Source: Tragulus kanchil (Eukaryota > Chordata > Mammalia > Artiodactyla > Tragulidae). From it: a stretch of 64,000 nucleotides of DNA. Shown piece by piece: positions 1 through 10,620 of this stretch (positions within the stretch are counted from its first letter, which is position 1; each line of letters starts with the position of its first letter). Under the pieces are notes generated by a model. It was not told the DNA's origin. It did no database searches and saw only the letters and a list, made by a program, of their open reading frames with translations. The translations under genes were made by a program, and so were the position numbers. The stretch covers positions 137,103,301-137,167,300 of the forward strand of contig JAIOJX010000025.1 in the NCBI GenBank assembly GCA_022376925.1, read 5' to 3'.

Positions 1-45
1 CGCCCAAAATAAATAAATAAATAAATCTTAAAAAAAAGAAAAAAA
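1..45 (+). mobile_element. 3' tail of a CHR-type SINE cut by the window edge
   Basis: The window opens with the end of the GC-rich block (cgccc) followed by repeated aaat units, atctt and an A-run. This is the same tail seen in the complete copy at 1670-2007, so the body of the element lies upstream of the window. Confidence 0.8.
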
Positions 46-47
46 GA

Positions 48-262
48 ATCCACAGTGGACTTGAGTTCGATACTGGTCCAGGGAACTAAGAACCCATATG
101 CTGTGGTGCAACTAAGACTAACTGAGGTCACACAGGCTGCAACAACAGAGCCTGCACGATACAACTAGAGAGCCCATGCACTGCAATGAAAGATCCCACA
201 TGATGTGACAAAGGTCCTGCATGATGCAACTAACACCCAATGCAGCCAATAAATAAATAAAA
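48..262 (+). mobile_element. Old degenerate CHR-type tRNA-derived SINE
   Basis: A relic of the B-box region (gagttcgatactgg) is followed by 'ggaactaagaaccc', repeated 'caactaga' and 'gatcccacatg' motifs, and an aataaataaataaa tail. It is much more diverged than the SINEs at 1670 or 41899, and its head is unclear. Confidence 0.6.
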
Positions 263-1180
263 TACTTTTTCAAAGGTAAATAAAGTGGATCTATGCTAGT
301 TCATCTCCCAGTAGAAAACACTCTTATATTAAACTGACCGTCAAGTTCTGACCATTTCTTGAGTCAACTTTTAGAACAATATATTTGAAAATCAACCAAT
401 CTCATGTGCTAACTATCCTCCTAGTCTCTACACTCTTCTTCCTGACTTGATTTCCAATATCAAAGAGCTAATGTTTTTCACCTCATAATCAAGTACCATG
501 AGAAACCAATGTTGGGTCACATTTGGAGTTGCTCCTGACAATAATTTTTATGAGACTGCCTGTCAACTAACTCCTTGATGTTGTCCCTCCCATGAAATGA
601 AATTCAAAGAACTATGGGGCCCTGAAGAGATTATTTAGTTCAGTCTCCTGTCTTCAGTTCAACAGCCGTTAGCCACGAAAGACAGGTCTTGATTATGTGC
701 CTCTTAAAGAAGTATTGAAAAGATTCTCCACAACCGTACTCAGCAGCATAGACTCTCTTCTATCATGTGACAGTGAGAGAGTCTTCCCAAGATGTCAGCA
801 CCATAAGGTCTCACCTCACACTGTGTACCCAGAAACCCATGTTAGTATCAGAGGTCTGATTCTTGAGGACAGATGGCAGACTTTTGAGAAATCCCTATTC
901 ATTCAGCAAATTGCTAATTTCCTTTTTTGTAGCAAGGGAATTATGACATATATATGCAAATATTGGAATTTTAGACTTTTTAAAAGTAGTTGAACTAGAT
1001 ACACTGTTCATGCTTCTTATTAGAGGCTTTATTGGGCATTTCTTTAGTTTTATTTTTAAATGTATTAAATTATTTTATTTACTTTTTTATTTATTAGAAA
1101 ATTTATTTATTAGCAACAAAACAGTGGTTCTCAATCCTGACTAGACATTGGAATCTCCTGGGTCTGGGAAGCTTTGAAAA
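263..1180. other. Unassigned sequence, no gene recognised
   Basis: A/T-rich single-copy-looking sequence. A 98-codon open frame at 697-993 has no recognisable motif, and I treat it as chance. It ends at the left edge of the first tandem duplication. Confidence 0.5.
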
Positions 1181-1669
1181 AATAATGGTACCTGGAACCA
1201 CTTTACATCAGTTAAATCAGAATCTTCGGGAGAAAAACTTGACCAACCAATGTTTTGTGTGTTTGAATATGATTTTAATATGCAACCAGAGTAGAGAAAT
1301 ATCATGTTAAACTCTTGTTCATGAGAACAGAAAAGATCCCCAAAAGTTTGAAATGAAAACATGATAGTCCCAGGACTATTTCATGGACTGGGTGTGACAG
1401 TCATAGTGAGCTTTCTCAAGAGTACAAACATATGTGAGAAATTTTAAAAGTGCAACTCATAAGAATGAAATTACTCTCAGCAAACTCAAAATTATTAAAA
1501 AAGACTTTTAAATATTTTTCAACCAAAAAATCTATTTAATGTGAGACGGCAGTACCTTTGAATGTATCTGCCATGATTCCAGGTGTGTCTTCCAAAAGTA
1601 AGAGCATTTACAACATAAAAAGGTCTTAAAGCCTTCTTAATAGAGTATTTCAAATTAAAATCCAGCATT

Positions 1670-2007
1670 GGGGCTTCCCCTGGTGGTCCAGTGGGTAAGG
1701 ACACCGCCTTGCAATGCAAGGGGCACCAGTTCGATCCCTGGCCTGGGAAGATCCCACATGCCGCGGAGCGGCTGGACTGATGTGTCCAAATGCCGAGCCG
1801 GAGTTCTGGAGCACATGCGCCCAGAGCCGGTGCTCTGCGACAACAGAGGTCACCGTGATGGGAGGCCCACACAGGCCAAAGAACAAAGACGGATGAAAAT
1901 AGACAAATGGAAAACCAATAGAAGTGGCCCGCCCGCTCCCCTCCCTCCCCAACCTGAACCCCGCCCAAAATAAATAAATAAATAAATCTTTAAAAAAAAT
2001 AAAAAAA
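1670..2007 (+). mobile_element. Young CHR-type tRNA-Glu SINE with GC-rich 3' block
   Basis: The head is gggcttcccctggtggtcc. An A-box-like tggtccagtggg and a B-box-like agttcgatccc follow, then a CHR-2-like body (ccgcggagcggctgg), the block gtggcccgcccgctcccctc, an aaataaataaat tail, TCTTT and an A-run. A 14-bp perfect target-site duplication, taaaatccagcatt, lies at 1656-1669 and 2008-2021. Open frames on both strands here are only SINE translations. Confidence 0.9.
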
Positions 2008-2787
2008 TAAAATCCAGCATTTACAGCTTGAAATGTTCTTATCTACTGCTGAAGAAAATGTTAAGGAAGCAAGAAAGTCTGAAGTCAATACTCTGGTAAC
2101 AATCATTCATTCTGATACAAAAAAGTATAGCTTTAAACAGAAGATAAGCTTTTAATGTTTATTGAGGCAACTTTTCCATTTTTTCTGAGTTATGTTTTTT
2201 GAAAAAAAAATGCTATTCTGAGAGAAAAAAACCACTTGGAGGAGGCTGGGAAGGAGGAAGGCACAAATGGTTTAGGAGAGATGAATTATCAAATCAGTAA
2301 TAATGGTACCTGGAACCACTTTACATCAGTTAAATCAGAATCTTCGGGAGAAAAACTTGACCAACCAATGTTTTGTGTGTTTGAATATGATTTTAATATG
2401 CAACCAGAGTAGAGAAATATCATGTTAAACTCTTGTTCATGAGAACAGAAAAGATCCCCAAAAGTTTGAAATGAAAACATGATAGTCCCAGGACTATTTC
2501 ATGGACTGGGTGTGACAGTCATAGTGAGCTTTCTCAAGAGTACAAACATATGTGAGAAATTTTAAAAGTGCAACTCATAAGAATGAAATTACTCTCAGCA
2601 AACTCAAAATTATTAAAAAAGACTTTTAAATATTTTTCAACCAAAAAATCTATTTAATGTGAGACGGCAGTACCTTTGAATGTATCTGCCATGATTCCAG
2701 GTGTGTCTTCCAAAAGTAAGAGCATTTACAACATAAAAAGGTCTTAAAGCCTTCTTAATAGAGTATTTCAAATTAAAATCCAGCATT

Positions 2788-3125
2788 GGGGCTTCCCCTG
2801 GTGGTCCAGTGGGTAAGGACACCGCCTTGCAATGCAAGGGGCACCAGTTCGATCCCTGGCCTGGGAAGATCCCACATGCCGCGGAGCGGCTGGACTGATG
2901 TGTCCAAATGCCGAGCCGGAGTTCTGGAGCGCATGCGCCCAGAGCCGGTGCTCTGCGACAACAGAGGTCACCGTGATGGGAGGCCCACACAGGCCAAAGA
3001 ACAAAGACGGATGAAAATAGACAAATGGAAAACCAATAGAAGTGGCCCGCCCGCTCCCCTCCCTCCCCAACCTGAACCCCGCCCAAAATAAATAAATAAA
3101 TAAATCTTTAAAAAAAATAAAAAAA
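2788..3125 (+). mobile_element. Second copy of the 1670 SINE within duplication 1
   Basis: It matches the element at 1670-2007 at offset 1118, including both target-site duplications (2774-2787 and 3126-3139). It is therefore not an independent insertion. Confidence 0.9.
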
Positions 3126-3421
3126 TAAAATCCAGCATTTACAGCTTGAAATGTTCTTATCTACTGCTGAAGAAAATGTTAAGGAAGCAAGAAAGTCTGA
3201 AGTCAATACTCTGGTAACAATCATTCATTCTGATACAAAAAAGTATAGCTTTAAACAGAAGATAAGCTTTTAATGTTTATTGAGGCAACTTTTCCATTTT
3301 TTCTGAGTTATGTTTTTTGAAAAAAAAATGCTATTCTGAGAGAAAAAAACCACTTGGAGGAGGCTGGGAAGGAGGAAGGCACTGAAATTGGGTTTCAGGA
3401 GAGATGAATTATCTAAATCAG

Positions 3422-4334
3422 TTTCTCTAATCTAGAGACACTGCTGAACACAATGCAGTTTGTGACGTCATTTTCGCCCTCCTTTAACTTCTAAAATCAA
3501 AAGCCAGACTCCAGTGATGTGGAGTAATATGGAACGCTAGCTCTTATGACCAGTAACAGGAATTCTTCAGGGTCTAAAATGAGGACCCCAGACTACAAAC
3601 ATCTCTAAAATTCTTTAGGGGCTTTAGGAGAATGAAATTATTATTAGCAAACCCAAAAAGCTGGAAAATGTATGTGTGTGCTTCTGTACAGAAAACAGAC
3701 TGAAAACATAAATATCAGAATTGAACAGTGATGATTCAAGAAAAAAATATGGCTGACTTAAATTATCTTGAGGAATTACAGAATACTTTTTACTGACATA
3801 GGCAGAAAAGAAAACTGATGAAGGGCACACATGAAACTTAAAAATAATTACTTCTGATGACCAGGATGGGAATGGGAGATAGGTTTCATGTATTATCCTA
3901 AGGTCTTTTGTATTCTTTAGTATTTTCATTGGTAATTTAGAATCGTAATTTAAATAATAATAAATGTGACAAATGATGGATTCTCAGAAAGCTCTTAAAG
4001 ACCATGCTCATCCTCTGTAATTTGGAGGTGTCTTTATTAACATCTCATCTGCGCAGGCGGGTAATAGAATATGAACAGAAGTGCTTGCCCTTCTCTCTCC
4101 TGCTTGGAAGGCATGGAGTAGTTCTCCTGGAATGCTCCCTGCCTCCTCGTGGGTTTCATGGTGGTGTCAAAGCAGGAGCCTGGCCTTAAGAGCTCACATG
4201 CATTTAAGTACTTGCTGCACAAAAGGTTTTCTTTTATGTTATCTCATTTTCTCTTCAAAACAATCCTAGGAGACTCAGAAAACTTAGGTATCTTTGACAG
4301 TCCACACCATTAGTAAATGGAAGGGCCACGATTT
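3422..4334. other. Unassigned sequence, no gene recognised
   Basis: I see no confident repeat or coding signal. Short open frames on both strands (61-101 codons) overlap one another and lack codon or domain features. Confidence 0.45.
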
Positions 4335-4350
4335 AAATCTACACCTTTCT

Positions 4351-4688
4351 GGGCTTCCCTGGTGGCTCGGTGGTAAAGAATCTGCCTGCCAATGCAAGAA
4401 ACATGAGTTCGTTTGATCGCTAGACTGGGAAGATCCCACATGCTGCGGAGCAACTAATCCCGTGCAATACAACTATTAAATCCTGTGCTCTAGAGCCCAG
4501 GAACCACAACTACTGAAGCCCACATGCCCCAGAGTCTGTGCTCTGCAACAAGAGAAAACTACCACAACGAGAAACCCATGCACTGCAACTAGAGAGTAGC
4601 CCCTGCTCTCCATAACTAGAGAAAAACCCGAGCAGCAACAAAGACCCAGCATAGCCCAAAATAAATGAATAAATAAATCAAAATTACA
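4351..4688 (+). mobile_element. CHR-1-type SINE, near full length
   Basis: It runs from gggcttccctggtggctcgg through gatcccacatgctgcggagc, the repeated 'caactactgaagccc' and 'gcaacaagagaa' modules of CHR-1, to an aaataaatgaataaataaat tail. It forms a nested pair with the next SINE. The outer target-site duplication is aaatctacacctttct (4335-4350), matched by aaatctacatcttct at 4869-4883. Confidence 0.85.
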
Positions 4689-4868
4689 GGGACTTCCCTG
4701 GTGGTCCAGTGACTAAGACTCTAAGCTCCCAATGAAAGGGACCTGGTTTCTATCCCTGGTCAGAAAACTAGATCCCACATGCTGCAACTAAGAGTTCACA
4801 TGCCACAACTAAGACCTGTTGCAGCCAAATAATTACACAAATGAATATTTCAAATAAATAAAAATTAT
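4689..4868 (+). mobile_element. CHR-type SINE (short form) next to CHR-1
   Basis: It starts gggacttccctggtggtcc, has a decayed B-box region (ggtttctatccctggtc), then 'gatcccacatgctgcaact' and an A-rich tail. It has no target-site duplication of its own that I can see and shares the outer one of the CHR-1 copy. This suggests it lies in that element's A-tail. Confidence 0.75.
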
Positions 4869-4883
4869 AAATCTACATCTTCT

Positions 4884-5289
4884 GGTTTCATAAACCAGTG
4901 CCCTAAAATGGAAAGAAATTAAAATGGTGAGACAATCAGGAAATTAGAACAGTAAGTGGATATCCCTCTAAGTTGGTAACATTTCTCCTGAGACAATCCT
5001 CCTTCAAACTTTGTAGTTCTACAACTCCTCTAGAGGTTCACTTCATAGTCAAAGTCCACATTCACAAATCTCCCTGAGGCAAGTGTTTCTTGGGCTTCTG
5101 CTGATATCATTGGGGGACAACAGTCTCACATTTCTTAGAAACTCAATTGAGCAACCCTGAGACAACACCTTCCATCTTTCTGCTAAACTTGCTGCCTCCA
5201 GCGTCCAGTGATATTTCCCTTCTAGCCCTCACTGACAGGCTTCTCAAATGTCATCATGCTTTTGCTAACAACTTCAACAATATTATTTA
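4884..5289. other. Unassigned sequence
   Basis: No recognisable gene or repeat between the SINE pair and the AC/AT microsatellite. Confidence 0.4.
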
Positions 5290-5290
5290 T

Positions 5291-5321
<31 letters not shown>

Positions 5322-5345
5322 CACATGCATATACATATATAATTC
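5290..5345. repeat. (AC)n/(AT)n compound microsatellite
   Basis: An (AC) run passes directly into an (AT) run and then interrupted acat/atat units. The 77-codon open frame over it encodes only Thr/His/Ile/Tyr dipeptide repeats and is an artefact of the microsatellite. Confidence 0.9.
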
Positions 5346-6104
5346 CTCCCACACATATATATTGGAATAGTTTTTTTTAATTTTGTGGAGGAGTTTCAAG
5401 ATACAAGGTTAGGTCCATATTACTTTTTTAAAAATTTTACATTGACTGATTGCAATTTTTGATCCCTGTTCAATTCTTCAACCCAGGTTCTTTCTTCATA
5501 ATAAGCTCCCTAAAACCATCCCCATGAGTGAAAAGGGGGAAATCCTTCAAAATATCTCCCATTACTGTGAAAGGGGAAGACTCCTTAGAACACAATAGGT
5601 GATTTTTCATAAACATATATACTACATACATAATAAAACCTTACATGTAAAGGCTGTCATTGTTTCTTTTCATCGATTTCCTATGGAATAACATATTGTA
5701 TTTAGTTTCAAAGGGCTTGTTCTAAAGATATTTTCCTCTTCCAGTTTCCCATATTTGTTTGCAGGGGAAGTACAATGAGGTAGTGGTGGAGTGGGAGGTT
5801 GGCGCCAGATGAACCAAGATTAGACTCTCAGCTCTGCTACGGGAGCGATTTTAACTGCGCTTGACCCCAATTTTCCTCTTTACATTTTATTCTACCTAAA
5901 AAAATGTTATTGTGGTAAGAACCCTGAGCATGAGATCTATCCTCTTTGTAGTTTTTGAAGTGTAGAATAGGGTATGGCTATCACAGGCACAATGTTATAC
6001 AGCAGATCTCTAGAACTTATTCATCTTTCACAACTGCAACTTAATTCCACCAAAACATTTAAAGAAGCATGAACACTAATTCTCCTAAAGTTCCCTCCCC
6101 CCAC

Positions 6105-6362
6105 AAATATAGAGGAGGGAAGATTTCCAAACTTATTTTATGAAGTCAGCATAATTCTGATACCAAAGCCAGACAAAAACACCAGAAGAAAACTGCAGGA
6201 CACTATCCCTGATGAACATCAAACTGAACTCAAAAGCATGTCAAAAAGAGCATACACCAGAATTCAGTGGAATTTACCCTCGATGCATGGATGACTCAAC
6301 ATACGAAAATCAATTAATGTGATAACCACATTAACAAAATCAAGGATGAAAATCCCATGATC
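6105..6362 (+). mobile_element. L1 ORF2 fragment
   Basis: The plus strand encodes a decayed stretch of L1 reverse transcriptase, recognisable from the run containing 'ASIILIPKPDKD'-like residues, here changed and interrupted. No start, end or catalytic segment is present. It is an old, 5'- and 3'-truncated insertion. Confidence 0.7.
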
Positions 6363-7187
6363 ACCCCTCTTTAACATCCCTTCGGTTTTCATTCACAAGC
6401 TTCTCAACATTCTGACGGCCTTTTCCAACTGCCCTATTTGAAAGCCACTCCCAAATTTCTGAATGTTTGTTGTGGCAACAACGCATTTCCAGGTACCAAA
6501 ACCTGTGCTAGTTTTCTGTTACCACATGACCAATTAAACCAAATCCTAGTGGCTTCTAACAATAGGTGCTTATTATTGCAGGGTTTTTGCGATTCAGGAG
6601 CATTGTAAAGAAAATGTGAAAAGGGAAATCCTTCAAAATATCTCCCATTACTGTGAAAGGGAAGACTCCTTAGAACACAATAGGTGATTTTTCATAAACA
6701 TATAACTACATACATAAAACCTTACATGTAAAGGCTGTCATTGTTTCTTTTCATCGATTTCCTATGGAATAACATATTGTATTTAGTTTCAAAGGGCTTG
6801 TTCTAAAGATATTTTCCTCTTCCAGTTTCCCATATTTGTTTGCAGGGGAAGTACAATGAGGTAGTGGTGGAGTGGGAGGTTGGCGCCAGATGAACCAAGA
6901 TTAGACTCTCAGCTCTGCTACGGGAGCGATTTTAACTGCGCTTGACCCCAATTTTCCTCTTTACATTTTATTCTACCTAAAAAAATGTTATTGTGGTAAG
7001 AACCCTGAGCATGAGATCTATCCTCTTTGTAGTTTTTGAAGTGTAGAATAGGGTATGGCTATCACAGGCACAATGTTATACAGCAGATCTCTAGAACTTA
7101 TTCATCTTTCACAACTGCAACTTAATTCCACCAAAACATTTAAAGAAGCATGAACACTAATTCTCCTAAAGTTCCCTCCCCCCACAA

Positions 7188-7445
7188 ATATAGAGGAGGG
7201 AAGATTTCCAAACTTATTTTATGAAGTCAGCATAATTCTGATACCAAAGCCAGACAAAAACACCAGAAGAAAACTGCAGGACACTATCCCTGATGAACAT
7301 CAAACTGAACTCAAAAGCATGTCAAAAAGAGCATACACCAGAATTCAGTGGAATTTACCCCTGCGATGCATGGATGACTCAACATACGAAAATCAATTAA
7401 TGTGATAACCACATTAACAAAATCAAGGATGAAAATCCCATGATC
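7188..7445 (+). mobile_element. Second copy of the L1 ORF2 fragment
   Basis: It matches 6105-6362 at offset about 1083 within duplication 2. Confidence 0.7.
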
Positions 7446-7526
7446 ACCCCTCTTTAACATCCCTTCGGTTTTCATTCACAAGCTTCTCAACATTCTGACG
7501 GCCTTTTCCAACTGCCCTATTTGAAA

Positions 7527-9680
7527 GCCACTCCCAAATTTCTGAATGTTTGTTGTGGCAACAACGCACTTCCAGGTACCAAAACCTGTGCTAGTTTTCT
7601 GTTACCACATGACCAATTAAACCAAATCCTAGTGGCTTCTAACAATAGGTGCTTATTATTGCAGGGTTTTTGCGATTCAGGAGCATTGGGAGCAATATGG
7701 CTGGGCTGTTCTAGGTTCAGGTCTCTCATAAGGTCACATGCAAGATGTCAACCTGGGATGCAGTCTTATGAAGGCTACACTGGGGCTAAAAAAACTCACA
7801 TGACTCTGGCAGAAGGCTTCAAATCCCCACTGAATGTCTGGAGTTTCCATAGGGCTCCTTGTGTCCTCAGACATGGAGGCTGGCTTTCCTAGAGCAAATG
7901 ATCCAAGATAGCAAGGTGGAAGCCACAGTGTCTATGATTACCTAGAACCTGAAGTCATACATGATCATGTCCACAGTATTCTATTAAGCAGTTCAACCCT
8001 ATTCACAGCCTGAGGACATTAATACCCAGGGATTACATATAGGATACAGGGGTCATTCGGGATCATGAAGGATTTGACTGTTATTTCTCTTATTAGTGGT
8101 GTATAGCTTTCAGCATTCAAATCTTGACCATATTTTGGCAGATTTACCCCAAAGTATTTCATGTTCACTGATGCCATTGTAAATTCTAATTTTCACTGTA
8201 AGTTTTAATTTTCCACTATAAAAATACAATTGATTTTTTTGTATGGTCCTAGTAACTGGTGCCCTTGCTAGACTCACACAGAAGTTCTAAGATGCTTTCT
8301 GGCAGATTCTTGGAGATTTTCTTTGTAGCTAATAGGGTTTCTGTGAATAAAAACAATTTTGATTTTTTCCTTTTTAAAATGTATGCTTTTAATTTGCTGG
8401 CTTCTTACCCAGGCTAGGATTTCCAGTATACTCTCAAATAGAAGTCATGAGAGTAGATAACCTCGCCTCAAGTCCATGCTTGAGAAGAATGCAAGCAGTC
8501 CCTCATCATTAGTATGGAATTATAAATTCTGCATCAACTGAGCAACTTAGCACCCATTACATGCCAGCTCCTTCCCCTCTACCTTCTAGCCAAAAAAAAA
8601 TGGTTTAACCCTAGCCACTCTCAAATTTCTGAATGTTTGTTGTGGCAACAACGCATTTCCAGGTACCAAAACCTGTGCTAGTTTTCTGTTACCACATGAC
8701 CAATTAAACCAAATCCTAGTGGCTTCTAACAATAGGTGCTTATTATTGCAGGGTTTTTGCGATTCAGGAGCATTGGGAGCAATATGGCTGGGCTGTTCTA
8801 GGTTCAGGTCTCTCATAAGGTCACATGCAAGATGTCAACCTGGGATGCAGTCTTATGAAGGCTACACTGGGGCTAAAAAAACTCACATGACTCTGGCAGA
8901 AGGCTTCAAATCCCCACTGAATGTCTGGAGTTTCCATAGGGCTCCTTGTGTCCTCAGACATGGAGGCTGGCTTTCCTAGAGCAAATGATCCAAGATAGCA
9001 AGGTGGAAGCCACAGTGTCTATGATTACCTAGAACCTGAAGTCATACATGATCATGTCCACAGTATTCTATTAAGCAGTTCAACCCTATTCACAGCCTGA
9101 GGACATTAATACCCAGGGATTACATATAGGATACAGGGGTCATTCGGGATCATGAAGGATTTGACTGTTATTTCTCTTATTAGTGGTGTATAGCTTTCAG
9201 CATTCAAATCTTGACCATATTTTGGCAGATTTACCCCAAAGTATTTCATGTTCACTGATGCCATTGTAAATTCTAATTTTCACTGTAAGTTTTAATTTTC
9301 CACTATAAAAATACAATTGATTTTTTTGTATGGTCCTAGTAACTGGTGCCCTTGCTAGACTCACACAGAAGTTCTAAGATGCTTTCTGGCAGATTCTTGG
9401 AGATTTTCTTTGTAGCTAATAGGGTTTCTGTGAATAAAAACAATTTTGATTTTTTCCTTTTTAAAATGTATGCTTTTAATTTGCTGGCTTCTTACCCAGG
9501 CTAGGATTTCCAGTATACTCTCAAATAGAAGTCATGAGAGTAGATAACCTCGCCTCAAGTCCATGCTTGAGAAGAATGCAAGCAGTCCCTCATCATTAGT
9601 ATGGAATTATAAATTCTGCATCAACTGAGCAACTTAGCACCCATTACATGCCAGCTCCCTTCCCCCTCTACCTTCTAGCC
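7527..9680. repeat. Tandem duplication 3, period 1087 bp
   Basis: Copy 1 is about 7527-8591 and copy 2 about 8614-9680. The join 8592-8613 holds an A-run and non-matching bases. Duplications 2 and 3 overlap, so the stretch ending gattcaggagcattg occurs three times (about 6440-6605, 7523-7688 and 8610-8775). Confidence 0.95.
8040..8480 (-). mobile_element. L1 ORF2 fragment, antisense
   Basis: This T-rich stretch is typical of reverse-complemented L1 ORF2 just upstream of the catalytic region (tttctcttattagtggtgta, caaagtatttcatg, gagattttctttgtagc). It is diverged and has no open frame. Confidence 0.6.
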
Positions 9681-9830
9681 TCTGGCAACCACCATCCACT
9701 TTCTGTCCCTCTTAATCTGATTACTACAAGTAACCCATCTAAGTGGAATTACACAGTGTTTCTCCTTTTGTGACTGGCCATTTCACTTAGCATAATGGCT
9801 TCACAGGACATTATGCAGAAAGTCATATGG
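9127..9830 (-). mobile_element. L1 fragments, antisense (duplicate plus 3'-end piece)
   Basis: 9127-9567 duplicates 8040-8480 at offset 1087. From about 9670 the sequence continues with 'cctctggcaaccaccatcc' and 'tttcacttagcataatggc', which are familiar from the reverse complement of older L1 3' regions. Confidence 0.6.
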
Positions 9831-9985
9831 CAAAAGTCATATGAGATACCTAATCAGAATGTGTCATAAGTGGATGTGGATTGGCTGAGAGGGAGTATAC
9901 TCTATCATATGGATTTCAGAGGTACGTAGCCTGAGCCCCAATTCTGGCTTTGTCTATAGTATCCATGTCACTTCTGTGTACTTTG

Positions 9986-10178
9986 GGGCTTCGCTGGTGG
10001 TTCAGACGGTAAAGAATCTGCCTGCAATGCAGGAGACCTGGGTTCAGGAAGATCCATTAGAGAAGGGAATGGCAGTCTACTCTAGTATTCTTGCCTAGAG
10101 AAATCTGTGGACAGAGGAACCTGGCTAGCCACAGTCCATGGGGTCACAAACAGTTAGACACAACTGAGAGACTAATAC
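9986..10178 (+). mobile_element. Bov-tA SINE
   Basis: A tRNA-Glu head (gggcttcgctggtggttcag, aatctgcctgcaatgcagga) is joined to the Bov-A body (attcttgcctagagaaatc, cacagtccatggggtcac, ttagacacaactgag). A deletion removes part of the B-box region after gggttcag. Diagnostic of ruminants. Confidence 0.9.
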
Positions 10179-10182
10179 ACGT

Positions 10183-10620
10183 AAGTATTGCATGGATTCC
10201 TTCCATTAGGTTGAAGAAGTTCCCTTCTAATCCTAATTTATTAGAAGTTAATATGAATGTTGAATTTTACCAAATGCTTTTTCTGAATCTTTTGAGACAA
10301 GCCTATGGTTGTTCTGGTAAATCACAGTTATTGATTTTTTTAATGTTGAACCAAACTTGCATTCCTGGATAAACACCGCTTGGACATGATGTGTTACTGT
10401 TTTCATATTTTGCTAGATTTGTTTTGATAATCAAGTTTTTAAATCCATGTTTAGGAGGGATATTTGTCTATAGTTTACCATGCTGGTAATGACAGCTTCT
10501 TCTCTTTTTTTTTAAATCACGGTAATGGTAGCCTCATAAAATTGGTTGAGAAGTGTTCTGTTCTCTTATATTTTTCTGGACCATATTTATTTATAGATGA
10601 AATGATACCATTATCTTAGA
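10183..10620 (-). mobile_element. L1 ORF2 fragment, antisense
   Basis: It includes the reverse-complement ORF2 landmarks 'ttgaaccaaacttgcattcc', 'gttttcatattttgctagat' and 'gcctcataaaattggttgag'. The part from 10307 is repeated at 11510-11825. Confidence 0.75.

Larger units (their letters stand above)
1181..3421. repeat. Tandem duplication 1, period 1118 bp
   Basis: Copy 1 is 1181-2298 and copy 2 is 2299-3421, with a constant offset of 1118 bp. The copies are almost identical inside; for example one substitution separates gagcacatgcg at 1817 from gagcgcatgcg. The last 35 bases of copy 1 (from about 2262) are a gapped, error-like version of the same stretch at about 3382-3421. Each copy carries the same SINE with the same target-site duplication, so the duplication is younger than the SINE or artificial. 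Confidence 0.95.
5529..7688. repeat. Tandem duplication 2, period about 1083-1086 bp
   Basis: Copy 1 is about 5529-6605 and copy 2 about 6613-7688. The copies differ by small indels near the start of copy 2 (shortened G-run, loss of a few bases in the tatata and cataata stretches) and a 2-bp difference near 6281/7361. They are otherwise near identical. A short non-matching link (taaagaa) sits at the junction. Confidence 0.95.
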
